A stretch of 64,000 nucleotides of DNA from Lasiosphaeria ovina (taxonomy: Eukaryota; Ascomycota; Sordariomycetes; Sordariales; Lasiosphaeriaceae). Made by a program: the position numbers and the translations under genes. Shown piece after piece: positions 1 through 11,286 of this stretch; the stretch's first letter is position 1, and each line of letters starts with the position of its first letter. Location: positions 1 to 64,000 of the forward strand of contig JAULSN010000007.1 of the NCBI GenBank assembly GCA_033439765.1. The letters are read 5' to 3'. The notes beneath the pieces were generated by a model that did no database searches, was not told the origin of the DNA, and saw nothing but the letters and a program-made list of their open reading frames with translations.

Positions 1-345
1 GAGTAGTTGGGCTAGCTCAGCCGCCGTAACGGTGGTAGTAGTCGGGATGAAGAGGGCGGTCTTTATAAACCGATCTACTACTACGAGTACGGCATCTATA
101 ACGCGGTCCTTATACTAGTAAGGGGGTAGCTTGGTGATAAAGTCTAGGCTGATTTCTTCGAATGGTTAGGTAGGTAGCGGTAACGAGCTTAGCCTTCCGT
201 ACGGCCTGTGCCTCGGTTGCCGGTTGCCTAAGTATACCTGGTACTATCTTATATAAGCTTATACTTCTATATCTAGGTTTTCCTAATAGAACCTTCGCTT
301 TAAGAGGTCCACTATCTTATGGCTACCAAAATACCCGGCTCTAGG
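1..345 (-). pseudogene. Element A integrase core (partial)
   Basis: On the minus strand the reading WEEISLDFITKLPP-like is followed by YKDRVIDAVLVVVDRF and KTALFIPTTTTVTAAELA, the pattern around the first catalytic Asp of gypsy integrases (D-F-I-T-K-L-P ... L-V-V-V-D-R-F-T-K). The rest of the DD35E core lies outside the window. Stops interrupt the frame upstream. Confidence concerns family assignment; there is no functional protein here. Confidence 0.75.
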
Positions 346-1019
346 GTTATTATAGTATAACCTTATGAGCTCTCTTTTCACCGCTAGGACCGTAGGGATT
401 ACTAGCCTACCTTTATACCGGAGTACCCCCTCGTTATTAACGCTATAGTTTCCTAGCTTGCCCTATACTAGTACCCATATCTATTTGACCCTCGAGCACT
501 TCCTTAAGGCGGTTTCTATATTCGAGATCCCCTTTCTATAGAACGATAATCGACCTATAGAACCTATACCTAGGATCCTATTCCTCAGCCGCCTTACTAG
601 CGTAAACCTCTGCCGTAACCGCGTAAGGGACTAGTAGGTCGGTACCCTGAGCGCCTTATTATAGTTGCCCCCCGACCCTCTAGTCTAACCGCCCCGGCGA
701 GATCGTCTACTCTAGCGAGTCCGTAGTAGCCGTACGGCGTCCTAGCCCCTCCCTCGGGGTATATTCGTCCCGCTAGTGGCTCCTTTCCCGGGGCTCCGCT
801 TTATTAAACGCTACGCGTCCGGTGGCCCCGAGGGCAAAGCGCGTTATAGCCGAAACCCTAGCCATACCTTCAACTCGAGGATATTAAAGGGCTTATTCAA
901 CCCGTCGGACCGCTCTACGGTACCTTCGGGAGTACGATATCTTCTATACTCCGGCCCCGATCCGGGCCACTACCGCTCTCACGGCTACCGGTAGCTCTGT
1001 AGCTAACCGCAGTTTCTTC

Positions 1020-1560
1020 GTTAAGGTTGGTAGTATATCGCTATAGGCGATCTCTCTTACTATATAGTCTAGTCTTCTCGAAAGGGGGTCTGCAGGGTTA
1101 GTAGTACCAGGGCGGTATTCGATATCGAAGTCGAAGGGGGATAGGCGATATACCCATCTAGCTAGGCGGCCTTTGAGGTCCCGGGCCGGAGCTACGATTA
1201 CTCCCTTAAGTACCTCGTAGTCTATAAGGACTAGGAACCTCTAGTTAGTACCGCCTAGGTAGTGGCCCCAGTATTCGAGGGATTCGAGGATGGCGATAAG
1301 CTCCTTTTGGCCTATAGCCTACCGGAGCTCTATATTAGTGAGCTTTCTCGACTAGTAGGCTACGGGGCGCTACTAAGAGTTAACTAGCTACGAGAGGATC
1401 CCGGAGATCGCCTTATTACTAGCGTCGGTCTCGACCCGGGCTCGTCGGCTCGGTTCCTAGTGGGTTAGGAAGCTTGCGTAGCTGAAGGCCGATTTCAGCT
1501 GTTCAAAGGCGGCGTGAGCCTCGGGCGGCCAATGGAAAGGGTGGTTAGAGCCCCCTTTTA
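1020..1560 (-). pseudogene. Element A RNase H domain relic
   Basis: Minus-strand translation shows ETDASNKAISGILS near 1395-1430, matching the gypsy RNase H start (T-D-A-S), followed by PVAY.SRKLTN, ELIAILESLEYWGHYL and a tether-like DFDIEYRPGTTNPADPLSRR. These are the standard RNase H to tether landmarks. Several tryptophan and glutamine positions are stops, consistent with RIP. Confidence 0.7.
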
Positions 1561-1795
1561 GTAGGGAGGTGATAGGGGCGGTAATCCTAGAGTATCCCTG
1601 GATAAACCGGCGGTAGAAGTTGGCGAAGCCGAGGAAGACTTATATATCCCTAGTAGACTGGGGTATTGGCCAGTCCTGAATAGCTTCTACGCGCCGGGGG
1701 TCTATCTCGATACCTTAATAGCTAATAAGGAAGCTGAGGAACTCGACTTGATCCTAGTAAAAGGAGTACTTAGACCGCTTAGCGAAGAGCTGAGC

Positions 1796-2245
1796 CTACT
1801 CTAGGCGGTCGAGTACCTCGAGGACGTGGCGGGTATGCTCTTTACGGGTATTGGAGTAGATGAGGATATCGTCGAGGTATACGATATAGAATACGTCTAC
1901 TAGGCCGGTTAGGGCCCGGTTAATATAGGCTTGGAAGGTGGCTGGAGTATTAGTAAGGCCAAACGGCATAACCGTATATTCGAATTGCCCGTACCGGGTC
2001 TTAAAGGCCGTTTTCCACTGATCGGCCTGGCGGATTCGGATCCGGTGGTACGTATCCTTAAGGTTAAGCTTGGTAAAGAACCGGGCGCCGGTAAGACGGT
2101 CCATAAGGTCACTAATTAGCGGCAGCGGGTACCGGTTCTTAATAGTGATCTTATTTAGGCCCCGGTAGTCAACGTATAACCGTAGGGTCCCATCCTTCTT
2201 AGGGATAAAGATAACCGGGGCTCCGGCAGGGCTGCTACTTTCCAC
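1796..2245 (-). pseudogene. Element A reverse transcriptase palm/fingers fragment
   Basis: A 149-codon open stretch carries the RT blocks in order: [68 protein letters not shown] and the catalytic YLDDILIYS. This is a gypsy-type RT with both catalytic aspartates of YLDD intact. The frame stops at both ends compared with a full pol, so it is a surviving window in a dead gene. The LKD (usually LRD or LR.) variant may be one of the RIP changes. Confidence 0.88.
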
Positions 2246-2296
2246 GATACGGCCGTTAGCGAGGTTTTCCCGAATATAGGCGGCGAGTTCGTCAAG

Positions 2297-2653
2297 CTAG
2301 GCCTGGCTCAGGGGGTAAATATAGCCCTGCGGTGGCGTGGATCCTTCTTCAAGGTCGATATAGTACTCCGCTCCTTCTAGGGTGTTAGGTTCCTGAGCTG
2401 CTTGTTCCGAGAAGACAGTTATTCGGTATACGAGCTCTAGGGGTAACGGCTCGGGGTCAACTACTTTTTCCGGGCTATTAAGGGCTTTAATATGGTCTTC
2501 TTCTAGCCCGATAGCTATACGGGAGACCGTAGCTATAAAGGCGGGGGCGCCGTTAAGGACGTCTCGGGTCAATTCCTTCGGCAGGATCTCTGAATAGCGG
2601 CCCCATTCGAAGGCGTTAAGGGCCGTATAGAGAGTTACGCCTTCGGACCCCAT
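2297..2653 (-). pseudogene. Element A pol segment between protease and RT
   Basis: A 118-codon open stretch lies directly upstream of the RT on the minus strand. It ends in IDLEEGSTPPQGYIYPLSQA, which resembles the linker 'I.L..G..PP.G..Y.LS' that precedes RT in gypsy Pol. The protease itself is not readable with confidence. No catalytic motif is seen in this piece. Confidence 0.6.
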
Positions 2654-3879
2654 ACCTGGGTTTCCCTAGAGTACCGGGGGGGATCCTTTCGGCCGTTTAA
2701 CCCCGTAGAAGAATTAGGAGACTTCTCGCTATTATCCACGTATATCCGTAAGCTAGAGGGTAAGGTGGAAAAGGCCGTAGTACTTAATCCGGCTTCTATC
2801 GGGGTTAATAAGTTATAGTAGGCAGAGGTCTTCGGCCTCCGGGAGTACGGGGATACGGTGTTTCCGGCAGAATCGGTGATCTACGTAGTTGACTTGTACC
2901 CCCGTATCGGCGTTAATGGTTACCGGTAGAGGTGTGGCTTTCCGTCCCCGGCGCTACGAGCGAGTACTACCTTGGATGGTGAAGGTAGGGCCTGGTTTTA
3001 CCCCGTCGTAGATGGCCTGGGTAGATCGATCGGGGTTATCGTCTACTAGCTCCCGTTTCCCGAGTCGTCTTCGGAGTTAGAGGGTTCCGGGTACGGGTCC
3101 TCGAGGTCTCCGTAGTCCCCTACCTCGATTCTCTAGACCTTGGCGTCCGGGCCTGGTGCGGCCGTAGGGCGCTAAGGCGGGAGGGTGTACTAGCGTTGTA
3201 CATACCCTACTTTACTATAGTTATAGTATGTAGGAGGCTCCCTAGCGCGGAGCGGTGCCTGGGCGTTCGGCCTAGTGGCGGGTGGGGCGTAGGCAACGGG
3301 TTGGTCTGGTGTGGGGGAGCCCCGAAGCTCCTTGCGTTGAATCCGGGCTTTGTTATAGCGGGGTCCGGAGTACGGTTCCTCCGTCGTACGGTATAGTTTT
3401 CGGGCCTCGCTAAGGCTAGTAGGGGAGCCCAGCCTTTTCCGGTACGTTTCTTTGTCGTTGCCGTTCCTTAGGTAGGCCCGGGCGAGCTAGATCCGCTTAT
3501 ACTACTTAGCGCACTCCTTTACCGAGGTGACGTTAGGGACGGCCTCGGCATATCGATTATAGTAGAAGCGGTTAAGTTTAATCTAATAGTCCCGGGCCAT
3601 AAAGGTGGTATTAATATCCATATCCGGTAGGTGCCTTACTAGCGTAGACCATTCGCGGTAGAATTCCTGAGGGGACCGGCCGCGTTAAGTATATACTAGC
3701 CATTCTTTATATACTTATACTTCGCCGGATTTGCTACCGAGGTAGTCCGTATTAACGTATTCTTTGAACTCCTACTAGGTAATCCGCTCGAAGTCCCCTT
3801 CGTAGAGCTGCTTCTAGTAGGCCCGCCACTGCTGCTACGCTTCTAGCTCTATCTAAGTGCTGGCCTACTGGACTTAGAG

Positions 3880-4218
3880 CTATTGAGGTCGGTCTAGGCG
3901 GGTTGCGTTTCCTTGTTCGGTGGCTAGGAGCCAGTCTTCCTTATCCTGGAGGGAGGCGTCGAGCTTGAGCTTACCGACTACGTAGGAGGGAGGGCGATTA
4001 TCCTTTAATCTAGGGGGCCCTCCCTGCGGTCCTAGGTTGGCCGCCAAGGTGCTGCCCAGGCTGGTTATGGCCTGCATAAAGGCCTGGAATTGCTGGGGAT
4101 CTATGGTGGGAACGGTGGTTGTAGCGGCCTCTCTGGACGAGTCCGGGGTCTGGCTGCTGGAGTCCCCGGGGGCTTCGGATGCCGACCTTCGGTCCTTTCC
4201 GCGGGTGTTGCTTACCAT
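3880..4218 (-). pseudogene. Element A gag N-terminus
   Basis: A 112-codon open stretch starts with ATG at 4218, upstream of all pol parts. It is Ser/Thr/Pro-rich at the start, then reads TIDPQQFQAFMQAITSLGST, NRPPSYVVGKLKLDASLQDKE and WLLATE, a typical low-complexity gag N-terminus. After 3880 the frame is interrupted. Assignment rests mainly on position and composition. Confidence 0.6.
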
Positions 4219-4779
4219 GTGACCGGCTCGATCGATACCGGAAGGTGTGGAGGTTGAAGAATTGTAAGGGGAAGGCAGGTACGCCCGATCAAGGTGGTCA
4301 TAATAGAAGTAGTAGGTAGGTAGAGCAAGAAGTGGTATTGGCTAAAGACTTCAACCTGGCCCTCGTAAAGGAAGGTGGGCGAGGGCCGCATCTATATGTA
4401 GGCTCAGGGCCTTTGTTGAGGCTCCGCGGGCGTGGCGCCACGGTGTGGCGCTTGTGGCGCGGCCAGTTGTGCGTGCCTTCGAGGGCTGCGCAGCGAGGGC
4501 TACGCAGGGCCCTTTGAGGGCCTTTGTTGCGCAGGGCCTTTGAGGCTCTGCGAGTGTGGCGCTGCCGTGTGGCGTTGGTGGCGCAGATGACACAGCGCGT
4601 ATCGGCTTTGGGCCCGGGCTTCGCACAGGAAGGTGGGCGAGGGCCGGGGCCGCATGCTCGGGGGTCCTTTTCCTTACAGATTACTAGTAGCCGACTACCC
4701 TTATACGTATAGGAGAGATAGAGCGAGATAGGAAGTCTCCCTAACTATAGTACTTAAGGACTTACCCGAGGGCTAGTAG
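4219..4779. other. Element A leader / probable LTR remains, GC-rich with internal short repeats
   Basis: No gene is seen. About 4390-4640 is GC-rich and contains repeated GGGCCTTTG(T/A) and GTGGCGC words. TGTAAGGGGAAGGCAGG at 4264 resembles the start of element B's LTR (TGTGAAGGCAGG), so this may be the 5' LTR of element A, but no second copy is available to set its ends. Confidence 0.35.
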
Positions 4780-4784
4780 AGGCC
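4780..4784. repeat. Target-site duplication of element B (left copy, AGGCC)
   Basis: AGGCC lies immediately outside the left LTR and is repeated immediately outside the right LTR at 11531-11535. A 5-bp duplication is normal for Ty3/gypsy integration. Confidence 0.9.
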
Positions 4785-5028
4785 TGTGAAGGCAGGCACA
4801 TACAAGAGGCGAGGCTGCAAGTAAATAGTGACTAGATTCGTAGATAACTAAGCTAAAGAAAGGAAAAGGAAAAGAAGAAGCCTGCGTGCCCTGCAGGCTG
4901 GCAGTTTTGTGGTGGTGTGCGGGGTCGTGGCCCTAGTCCCGATTGGGAGGAGTGGGGCCTTCACATCAGGGTTTGCAGCTAGGGTATGGTTGCGGCACTA
5001 CGGACCTTAGTTCGGCCGTGCCGTGATA
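4785..5028 (-). repeat. Element B 3' LTR
   Basis: It starts TGTGAAGGCAGGCACA and ends GCCGTGCCGTGATA on the plus strand. It is 244 bp, the same length as its partner at 11287-11530. The terminal CA has become TA. Confidence 0.95.
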
Positions 5029-5043
5029 TTACCCCCCCCTCCC
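5029..5043 (-). other. Polypurine tract of element B
   Basis: On the minus strand GGGAGGGGGGGGTAA abuts the start of the 3' LTR, the expected place for plus-strand DNA priming. It supports the minus orientation. Confidence 0.85.
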
Positions 5044-5136
5044 GCGCGTAGGGTCCTTTATTTATGAAGAATAAAAAATGTTGGATCGCGTAGGGCTCGA
5101 ACTTGTGATTACTTCTTCCTTATTGATCTTCGTAGC

Positions 5137-6430
5137 TTGCGCTCGCCCGTATTGATGGGTCTATCATCGTTATCGTGGTCGTCGGCTGTCTTATTGGCTG
5201 TATATATGGTTGTCTATTGCTGTAGGCGCTTTGGCGGCCCTGCTAGGTCGGGGTATTGTTCGTGGAACTCATATAGCTTCGCGGGGGCGTTCTTGAAGTT
5301 CCTAGCTGGGTACTACGTCGGATCTGGGTCCCAGCCTCTCTATTGTACTTGGTACTCGAGGCGGTCGTGTATTATTCTTGAGGTTAATATGCGGTCGACT
5401 TCCCATTCTTCCTCCTTATTAACTATCTCTAAGGGATTCTCTGCTTCTTGTCCTGGTAGTGGGTTATTTATATAACGCTTGAGCCTATCTGTATGGAATA
5501 TATCTATTGCCTTCTAACTAGTAGGAACCTCCAATCTATAGGAGTGTCCAACTATCTCGACGATCCGATAGTACTGTCGTATGAGGGGGAAATCTAGCTT
5601 GTCGCTAGGTCTATCCGTAGACTAATTCTTCTTAATAATAAATACTCTATCGCTAATACCGAAGTCCGGTTCCCGGCGATATTTATTAGCTTAGTTGACC
5701 TATACTTGTTATACCTTTTGGATTATCTCCCTAGCGTAGTCGACGTACTTCTATATCGTTCTTAGAGTATCCTAGGCGTCTTCCCTATTTAGCTTCTCCC
5801 TAGTTGGTAAGCCCGCTAGCTTGGTACGTTTGGTCCAATCGTACTGGGTGGGCATTTCGAATCCGAATAGCACCTCGTGAGGTTCTATTCCCGTGCTAGC
5901 GTGCGGTAGGCTGTTTTGGGCGAAGTCTATGGCGGGGATCGCTCTTGACTAGTTATCTTAGTAGTGGTTCACGAACGGTCGAAGTCGTTGTTTAAGGTAT
6001 TGGTTCATAATCTCGACTTGGCCCGTAGTTTGGGAATACCCTAAGGAAGATAACTTCCACTTGATTCCTAGGATCTTAGATACTTCGTCTATAAAGTCTA
6101 CGATGAATTGGGGTCCCCTATCGCTAATTATTTCGTCGGGGAGTCCAAGGATTCTGAAGGGTCCTTCGTAGTATATTAGGGCAGCATCCTTGGCCGTAGC
6201 GGAGTCCCTATAAGGGATTGTCTAGGCGGCCTTGCTTAGCCTATTAATTACTACTAGGGCGTTATTCTTGGTGTACTTATCCTCGGGCATCTTGTAGAAG
6301 TCTACTACTAGGGACCTCCATCTACGAAGGGGTACTGGGAGGGGCTTAAGGAGGCCCGGGGTCTTGCTACGGGGCTTCTTGCTAGATTGGTATAGGTAGT
6401 TCTCGACGAATCGGTCGACTAATCCTGTTA
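5137..6430 (-). pseudogene. Element B integrase with C-terminal chromodomain
   Basis: The integrase core reads RWRSLVVDFYKMPEDKYTKN ... ISDRGPQFIVDFIDEVSKIL ... SLGYSQTTGQVEIMNQYLK on the minus strand (about 5950-6330), with the D, D and E of the DD35E triad. Near 5228-5412 follows a chromodomain: EEWEVDRILTSRI, LEYQVQ, RGWDPDPT, YPARNFKNAPAKLYEFHEQY. Two tryptophan positions are now TAG, consistent with TGG to TAG by RIP. Chromodomains of this class bind histone marks and can direct integration to heterochromatin; that is family knowledge. Confidence 0.88.
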
Positions 6431-6859
6431 GCTAGGGCTACTAATAAAGTTTCGAGACTATTCGGCGGGTCTTATTTCTCCTGGGGTATGCGGAGGGCAT
6501 CCTTGAATATACTTCGTAGATGACCTTAGTTCTTAGATTCAGTTCCCCTCCGGAGGGTACGACCAGTCTTCCTTTATATAACAAGATACGGTCTTCCAAT
6601 ATAGAGAAACCGTTAATACCCTATCTCGCCTTTGTACGGTAGATATCGAGTTCGGGGTCGTTCTTATTATACCGTAGTAGAGTATCGATTATCTCGTAAC
6701 CTAATAAAGAAGGGGGCTCGACGTCTTCGTCGATAATGGATATAGCTATAGGGGCTTATAAAGTTGATATCGTAGTTACTACCCCTATGAGCTTGAATAT
6801 CTATATAGTCCTTTATAGCTCTTGCTTCTCCTTCTAGGTCTTAATATCTTCCGACTTTC

Positions 6860-8100
6860 GAGATAGTACGTCTGCGGCTGTATTCTCGGTTCCTGGTCGA
6901 TAGGTAATCTGGAAATGGTATTGGGATATAAGATCGGCCTATCCGGCTTGCCTTGAGTTTAGGAGTCTCTTCGTGCCGAAGTATTCTAGAGCCCTATAGT
7001 CCGTAATGATAGTAAAGGGCTGATCTCGGAGTCCTATTAGCTCGGCTCTCTAAACCATTAACCCTCTAACGACTACTATTAACTCTTTATCGTGAATTGG
7101 GTAGTTCAACTCGGCTCCGTATATAGTTTCTGAATAGAATATAGTAGGATACTATTCCTTATCGTCCGTCTATAGTTGGGATAGTACTCCTGCGCAAACA
7201 CCTCCTAACGCGTCGGTTTCTATCCGGGTCGGTAGCTCGTAAGAGAAGTGCCGAAGTATCGGGGCGGATATGAGTTTATCCTTTAGCTCTTCGAAGGCTA
7301 CTTAATAGTCTTCGGACTATTTAAATACCTGGCCTTTCCTCGTTAAGCTAGTTAGGGGTTTGGCGATACGGCTATAATTCTATACGAAGCGCCGGTAGAA
7401 GTTGTAATATCCCAGGAATGACTGTACTCCTTTGAGGTTACGGGGAACGCTCCAGTCCCTAACGGTAGCCACTTTCTCGGGGTCTACCGCTATCCTAGTC
7501 GTAGAGATGATAAATCCTAGGTACTTAGTTTTAGTAACGTAGAATTCGTACTTCTTTAAGTCGGCTTGGAGTCCTACTTGTCTTAGGCGCTATAGGACTT
7601 TAGCTATATAGGCCTCGTACTCTTCGGGGTTCTTAGAGAAGATAAGGATATTATCGATATAGGCGCTATAGAAGTCGTCCAGGTATCCCAATAAGATCTC
7701 GTTAATATATCGCTAGAAGGTTGCTAGGCCGTTAGTTAGGCCGAATAGTAAGACCCGGTATTTATAGGCCCCATATCTCGTCCGGAAGGTTATAAGGTCC
7801 TCGTCCTCTAGGCGTATCCGGATCTTATAGAAGGCTTGCCTAATATCGATCTTAGTGAAGATTTTGGCTTTCCCGATACGAGCTATAATCTCGTTAATAA
7901 GTAGTAGGGGATATCGATCCTTTCTCGTTATTACGTTAAGTCTCCGGTAGTCCACGTAGAAGCGTATTCCGCCTCCTAGCTTTAGAGCGAGTAGTATTAG
8001 CGCTACCTAGGCTACTGAACTACTAGTAATAAATCCCTTTACTAGGTTCTCTATAATATATTATTTAGCGATCTCCAATTCCTCTAGGGATATCTTATAG
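6860..8100 (-). pseudogene. Element B reverse transcriptase and RNase H
   Basis: The RT blocks are visible on the minus strand: MDYRRLNVITRKDRYPLL, KIFTKIDIRQAFYKIRI, TFRTRYGAYKYRVLLFGLTN (open at 7713-7955) and DDFYSAYIDNILIFSKN near 7640-7690. The catalytic box is Y-I-D-N; other fungal elements carry YLDD or YIDD, so the second Asp may be a mutation or a lineage variant. RNase H sequence continues to about 6860 with many stops. Confidence 0.85.
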
Positions 8101-9149
8101 AGTAGACTATACCCTAAGTCTTTAGGGGCTTTGCCTTTAGAGAGGGTAATCTGATAGTCGTACGTCCCCCGGTACTCGGCCAACTTATCGGAGGTAGCTT
8201 TACTAAATACGTCGAGGTAGTTATGGTAGACCGGTAGGACGAGTTTTAGGGCTTGCTCCCTAAGGTTCTATTCATCTTGAGCTAAGGGATCTGGTAGTCC
8301 CGGATCGCCGAGGGGTATCCGCTTAACTTCGATAATTTGCTGAATCTCCTAGAGGCTGGTATATATAGTAGGGGTCTTTTTTATATAGATCGTAAAGGTT
8401 GCCTCGTTCACTACGGCGATATCGGGAGGGCGCTCCTTATACTAGCTGATATAGTCTCGCTATATCCTGTACCTCCCGAACTTATCTTCCAGAGGGTAGT
8501 CCAGTTTTCGGTCCCTAGCTAGGTTCCTTCTTGAGGTAGCTAGGTCGGGGGCCTCTAGGTTCTTTAGTGGTGATTCCTACTAGAGGTCCCGTTCTATTAC
8601 CTCTAGACCTTCGTCCTATAAGACCTTCTTTCTCTTCTTACTTAACTTCTAAAGGATAGTTACCGGTCCTTAGGGCGATCTGGGTCTCGGGGTTATTAAA
8701 GGGAGCATTTCTCGTTCCGCTTTCTAGTTCTCGAGTTCTTGGAGCCTCTTCTTAATTGCTTCTCCATCCCTTTATCTCTTAACCTCCTTTTCCAACAGTA
8801 TATTCCGGCGGTCTACATCGGCTTAATGAGATGGGTCGGGTGGAGAGTCGGTTATATAGTCCATCGATATGGTAGTCCATATAGGGGGGTCTAAGGGGAG
8901 GTCTTCGGGGAACTCGAGGACTTTGGTCTTGGATCTAGTCTTAATATTATATTTTTCTAGAAACTTATCTCTAATAATAAGGTCGTGGTTATTACCGGTA
9001 ATAATTATCGCCTCGTATCGGAAAGTCCGGCCTTGGATCTTAATATCTCCGTAGAGGATACTATTAATCTTCTACTTTCCACTCCCGTCGTACCCTCCTA
9101 TCTAGGCGGGGTTGGCGGCGTGCTTAACTCGGTCGAGGTGGAGAAATTT

Positions 9150-9600
9150 CCTTAATCGTTTAGTAAAGGGGATACCGATAAAGATATACCCGGTTGCTCC
9201 CGTATTTATAAGTATATTAGTAATAGATAAAGATATTCTATTATTTGCTATAGTATAATCCGCGAGGAACTTAGGTCCCCCTAATAAGGGTTTCCAATTA
9301 ATGAATTTGCCTGAATCGTAATATATTAAGGATACCTTCCCTAGGAGGGAGTTTATATTCCCTAGGGTCTCTAGTTTTCCGAATCGCTAGAAGTGTCGGA
9401 GCTGGTAGAACCGGAATCCGTATCGGCCGGCTTCTCCTTCTTATTCTTGCTCTTGCTGACGGAGGCTACCGAGGGCTTCTTTTTATCCTGAGCTGCCTTA
9501 TCTACGGCGGCTTTCTCGGGGTACTCCAACTTGGTATGTCCGAGGTTGCGGCAATAGAAGTAACGACCCTCCTTGATGAATTGGGCGATTTCTTCCTTAC
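9150..9600 (-). pseudogene. Element B CCHC knuckle and aspartic protease relic
   Basis: A knuckle remnant at about 9519-9566 reads YFYCRNLGHTKLEYP; C-x2-C-x4-H-x4-C is expected, so the first and last cysteines have become tyrosine (TGY to TAY). The protease active-site remnant near 9190-9213 reads LINTGATGYIFI where L-(V/I)-D-T-G-A is expected, so the catalytic Asp is Asn. Both fit RIP damage or drift. Order knuckle-protease-RT is normal. Confidence 0.7.
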
Positions 9601-9799
9601 TAAGTCGGCTTCTTGACGGTCCGGATCCTTTAGCCGTAGGCTACGTGGTAGGGGTACGCCTTACGTTACCGTTACTATTCTTGGCTCCGGAAGGGGCATC
9701 CTTCCGACGCTCCTATCCTTACTTAAGACTCAGGGATATGGCTAAGGCCAAGCGAGTATACTTCTCGAAATTAATACCAGGGTCTTCGTAAGAGATTAC

Positions 9800-11135
9800 G
9801 AGGTTAGTCTAGAGTATAGTAGTTAACTTACGCTTGAACTCGCGCTTCTACTCAGACTTGGGCTTCCGGTACTACCTAGCTAGGCGAACGAACTCGTTCT
9901 TGAACTTGGGAAAGTCATCTCCAGGTCGAAAGACCAGTTTCTCGTACTTAGATAGGGCTTCGTCTTCCTTAAATTGGTCGTGGTACTTATTCTATAGGTG
10001 ACTTAGTAATTCCTCTAAAGTAGTAATCTAGTTGGGGGTGCCCGTTCTTATATAAGGAAGGAGGTTTAGGGCTACGTCTCTACCTAGTCGTCCCTAGATA
10101 TAAAAGACTTTGGTCCTATCGGTAACGAAGTGGTCTTCATTTCCCTCTAACTTATTCTCCATTAGTTAGTACTATATCAAAGGTTACCTGATCTTTGGAC
10201 TTGTCTACCGAGAAGACTGGGGGGTCGGTCATTTTGGTACTACGATCCATTTTGGATCTGGCTGAGACCTCCGTTACGTTGGTAAGGGGGGTGACTCTAC
10301 GGCTAGTAGATCTCTATCTCAGGGGAGTAGGAGGACCTTCCGTAGTACGTGGGTTCGGGAATATATTAATAAGATAGGTCGCGATTACGGCGTTAAGGCT
10401 CGTAATTTATTTACTTAGTTTCTTCTTATCTCCTTAGAGGCTTACTATTTGCTCCTGGATATCTTCTTTCTCATTCATAGTACTAAAGAGTTCATCCTCA
10501 AGACGCTTAGCCTAATCGTTAATTAAGGCTAAAAAAAGAGTTATCTTATCGTATATTTATACGATAGTACGGTCGAGGTCGATGGCGACCGAATAGAGGT
10601 CTATTGCCTACTACTTATAGGCGATTATCATATTATGGCGTAACTTGAACTCGATGAATATACTCTTTAGGTACTTATAGACTAGCTTAGTGAAGTTATT
10701 ATGGTCCATCTGGCCTTCGAAAGGGATCTGATCCTTATTAGCTTCTATAAGAACTTAGAAGGGAATGACTAGGGCCGTTTTTCCGCTCTGGGGGTTGACG
10801 TCTGCCAAGGTCTATAGTCGGGCTACTAGGTCTATGACTAGGTCTTCTGTCGTATTAGTGAAACGAATATCGGGAAGAAGACCCTTCATTCCTTAGATCT
10901 ATTCCGATAGGTTCTCTGGTTCAGGTGTTCCTGAACGACTGCCCTGGGGACTTCCTTGGGTAGTTACTGTGGCGCAATCGATACTGATACCGACTGCCGT
11001 CGATCTTCGACGTAGCGAGGTGTCAGGTCGACGCTTATCGCCATCAATAAAGCTCTCTACGGCTTCTAGGTCAAACCTGACCTCCTGCTGAGCACGCTCG
11101 CGCTCAGGCTTCGACATCGAAGTGCTCTGGGGCAT
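9800..11135 (-). pseudogene. Element B gag
   Basis: ATG at 11135 opens 78 codons (MPQSTSMSKPERERAQQEV...) just downstream of the 5' LTR and primer site. Further on, the minus strand reads KMTDPPVFSVDKSKDQ near 10175-10236, the D-P-P-x-F motif of fungal gypsy gags, then segments resembling a capsid domain (LSKYEKLVFRPGDDFPKFK, EFVRLA). The frame is interrupted by stops between these pieces. Confidence 0.75.
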
Positions 11136-11274
11136 GATGTCGGTAGTACGTGGCGATCGCGCCGCGTACTAGTTCTGGGGGGTTCTGGGTTCCTGACGAT
11201 TCTTCTCGCGTGGTCGTACGCGATCGTTAATCAAGGGTGGGATATTATTTGGGCCTTCCCAGGCAAAGGAAAAG

Positions 11275-11286
11275 AGCTTAGTTAAA
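11275..11286 (-). other. Self-complementary primer-binding site of element B
   Basis: AGCTTAGTTA at 11275-11284, two bases inside the 5' LTR end, is the reverse complement of TAACTAAGCT at 11347-11356 inside that LTR. No TGG-start tRNA primer site is seen. This is the arrangement of Tf1/sushi-group self-primed retrotransposons, where the RNA 5' end folds back as primer. The transcript would then start near 11356. Confidence 0.6.

Larger units (their letters stand above)
1..4218 (-). mobile_element. Element A: RIP-degraded Ty3/gypsy retrotransposon, left end outside window
   Basis: Minus-strand reading gives the order gag (about 4218 down to 3400), pol linker, reverse transcriptase, RNase H and integrase (down to base 1), the Ty3/gypsy order. 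No intact polyprotein survives: stops are frequent and mostly TAG/TAA, CpA and TpG are scarce and TpA is abundant, as expected from RIP. The 3' LTR would lie left of the window. Only short open stretches remain (gag start, RT). The element is closely apposed to element B, which inserted at 4780-4784. Confidence 0.85.

Noticed and set aside
4600..4640. GC-rich repeats as the same minisatellite as 19.14-19.39 kb
   Set aside because: Both use GCG/TGGCGC words but unit order and length differ; no real alignment.
5137..5475. 112-codon plus-strand frame
   Set aside because: Antisense to the chromodomain and integrase tail of element B, which explain the sequence.
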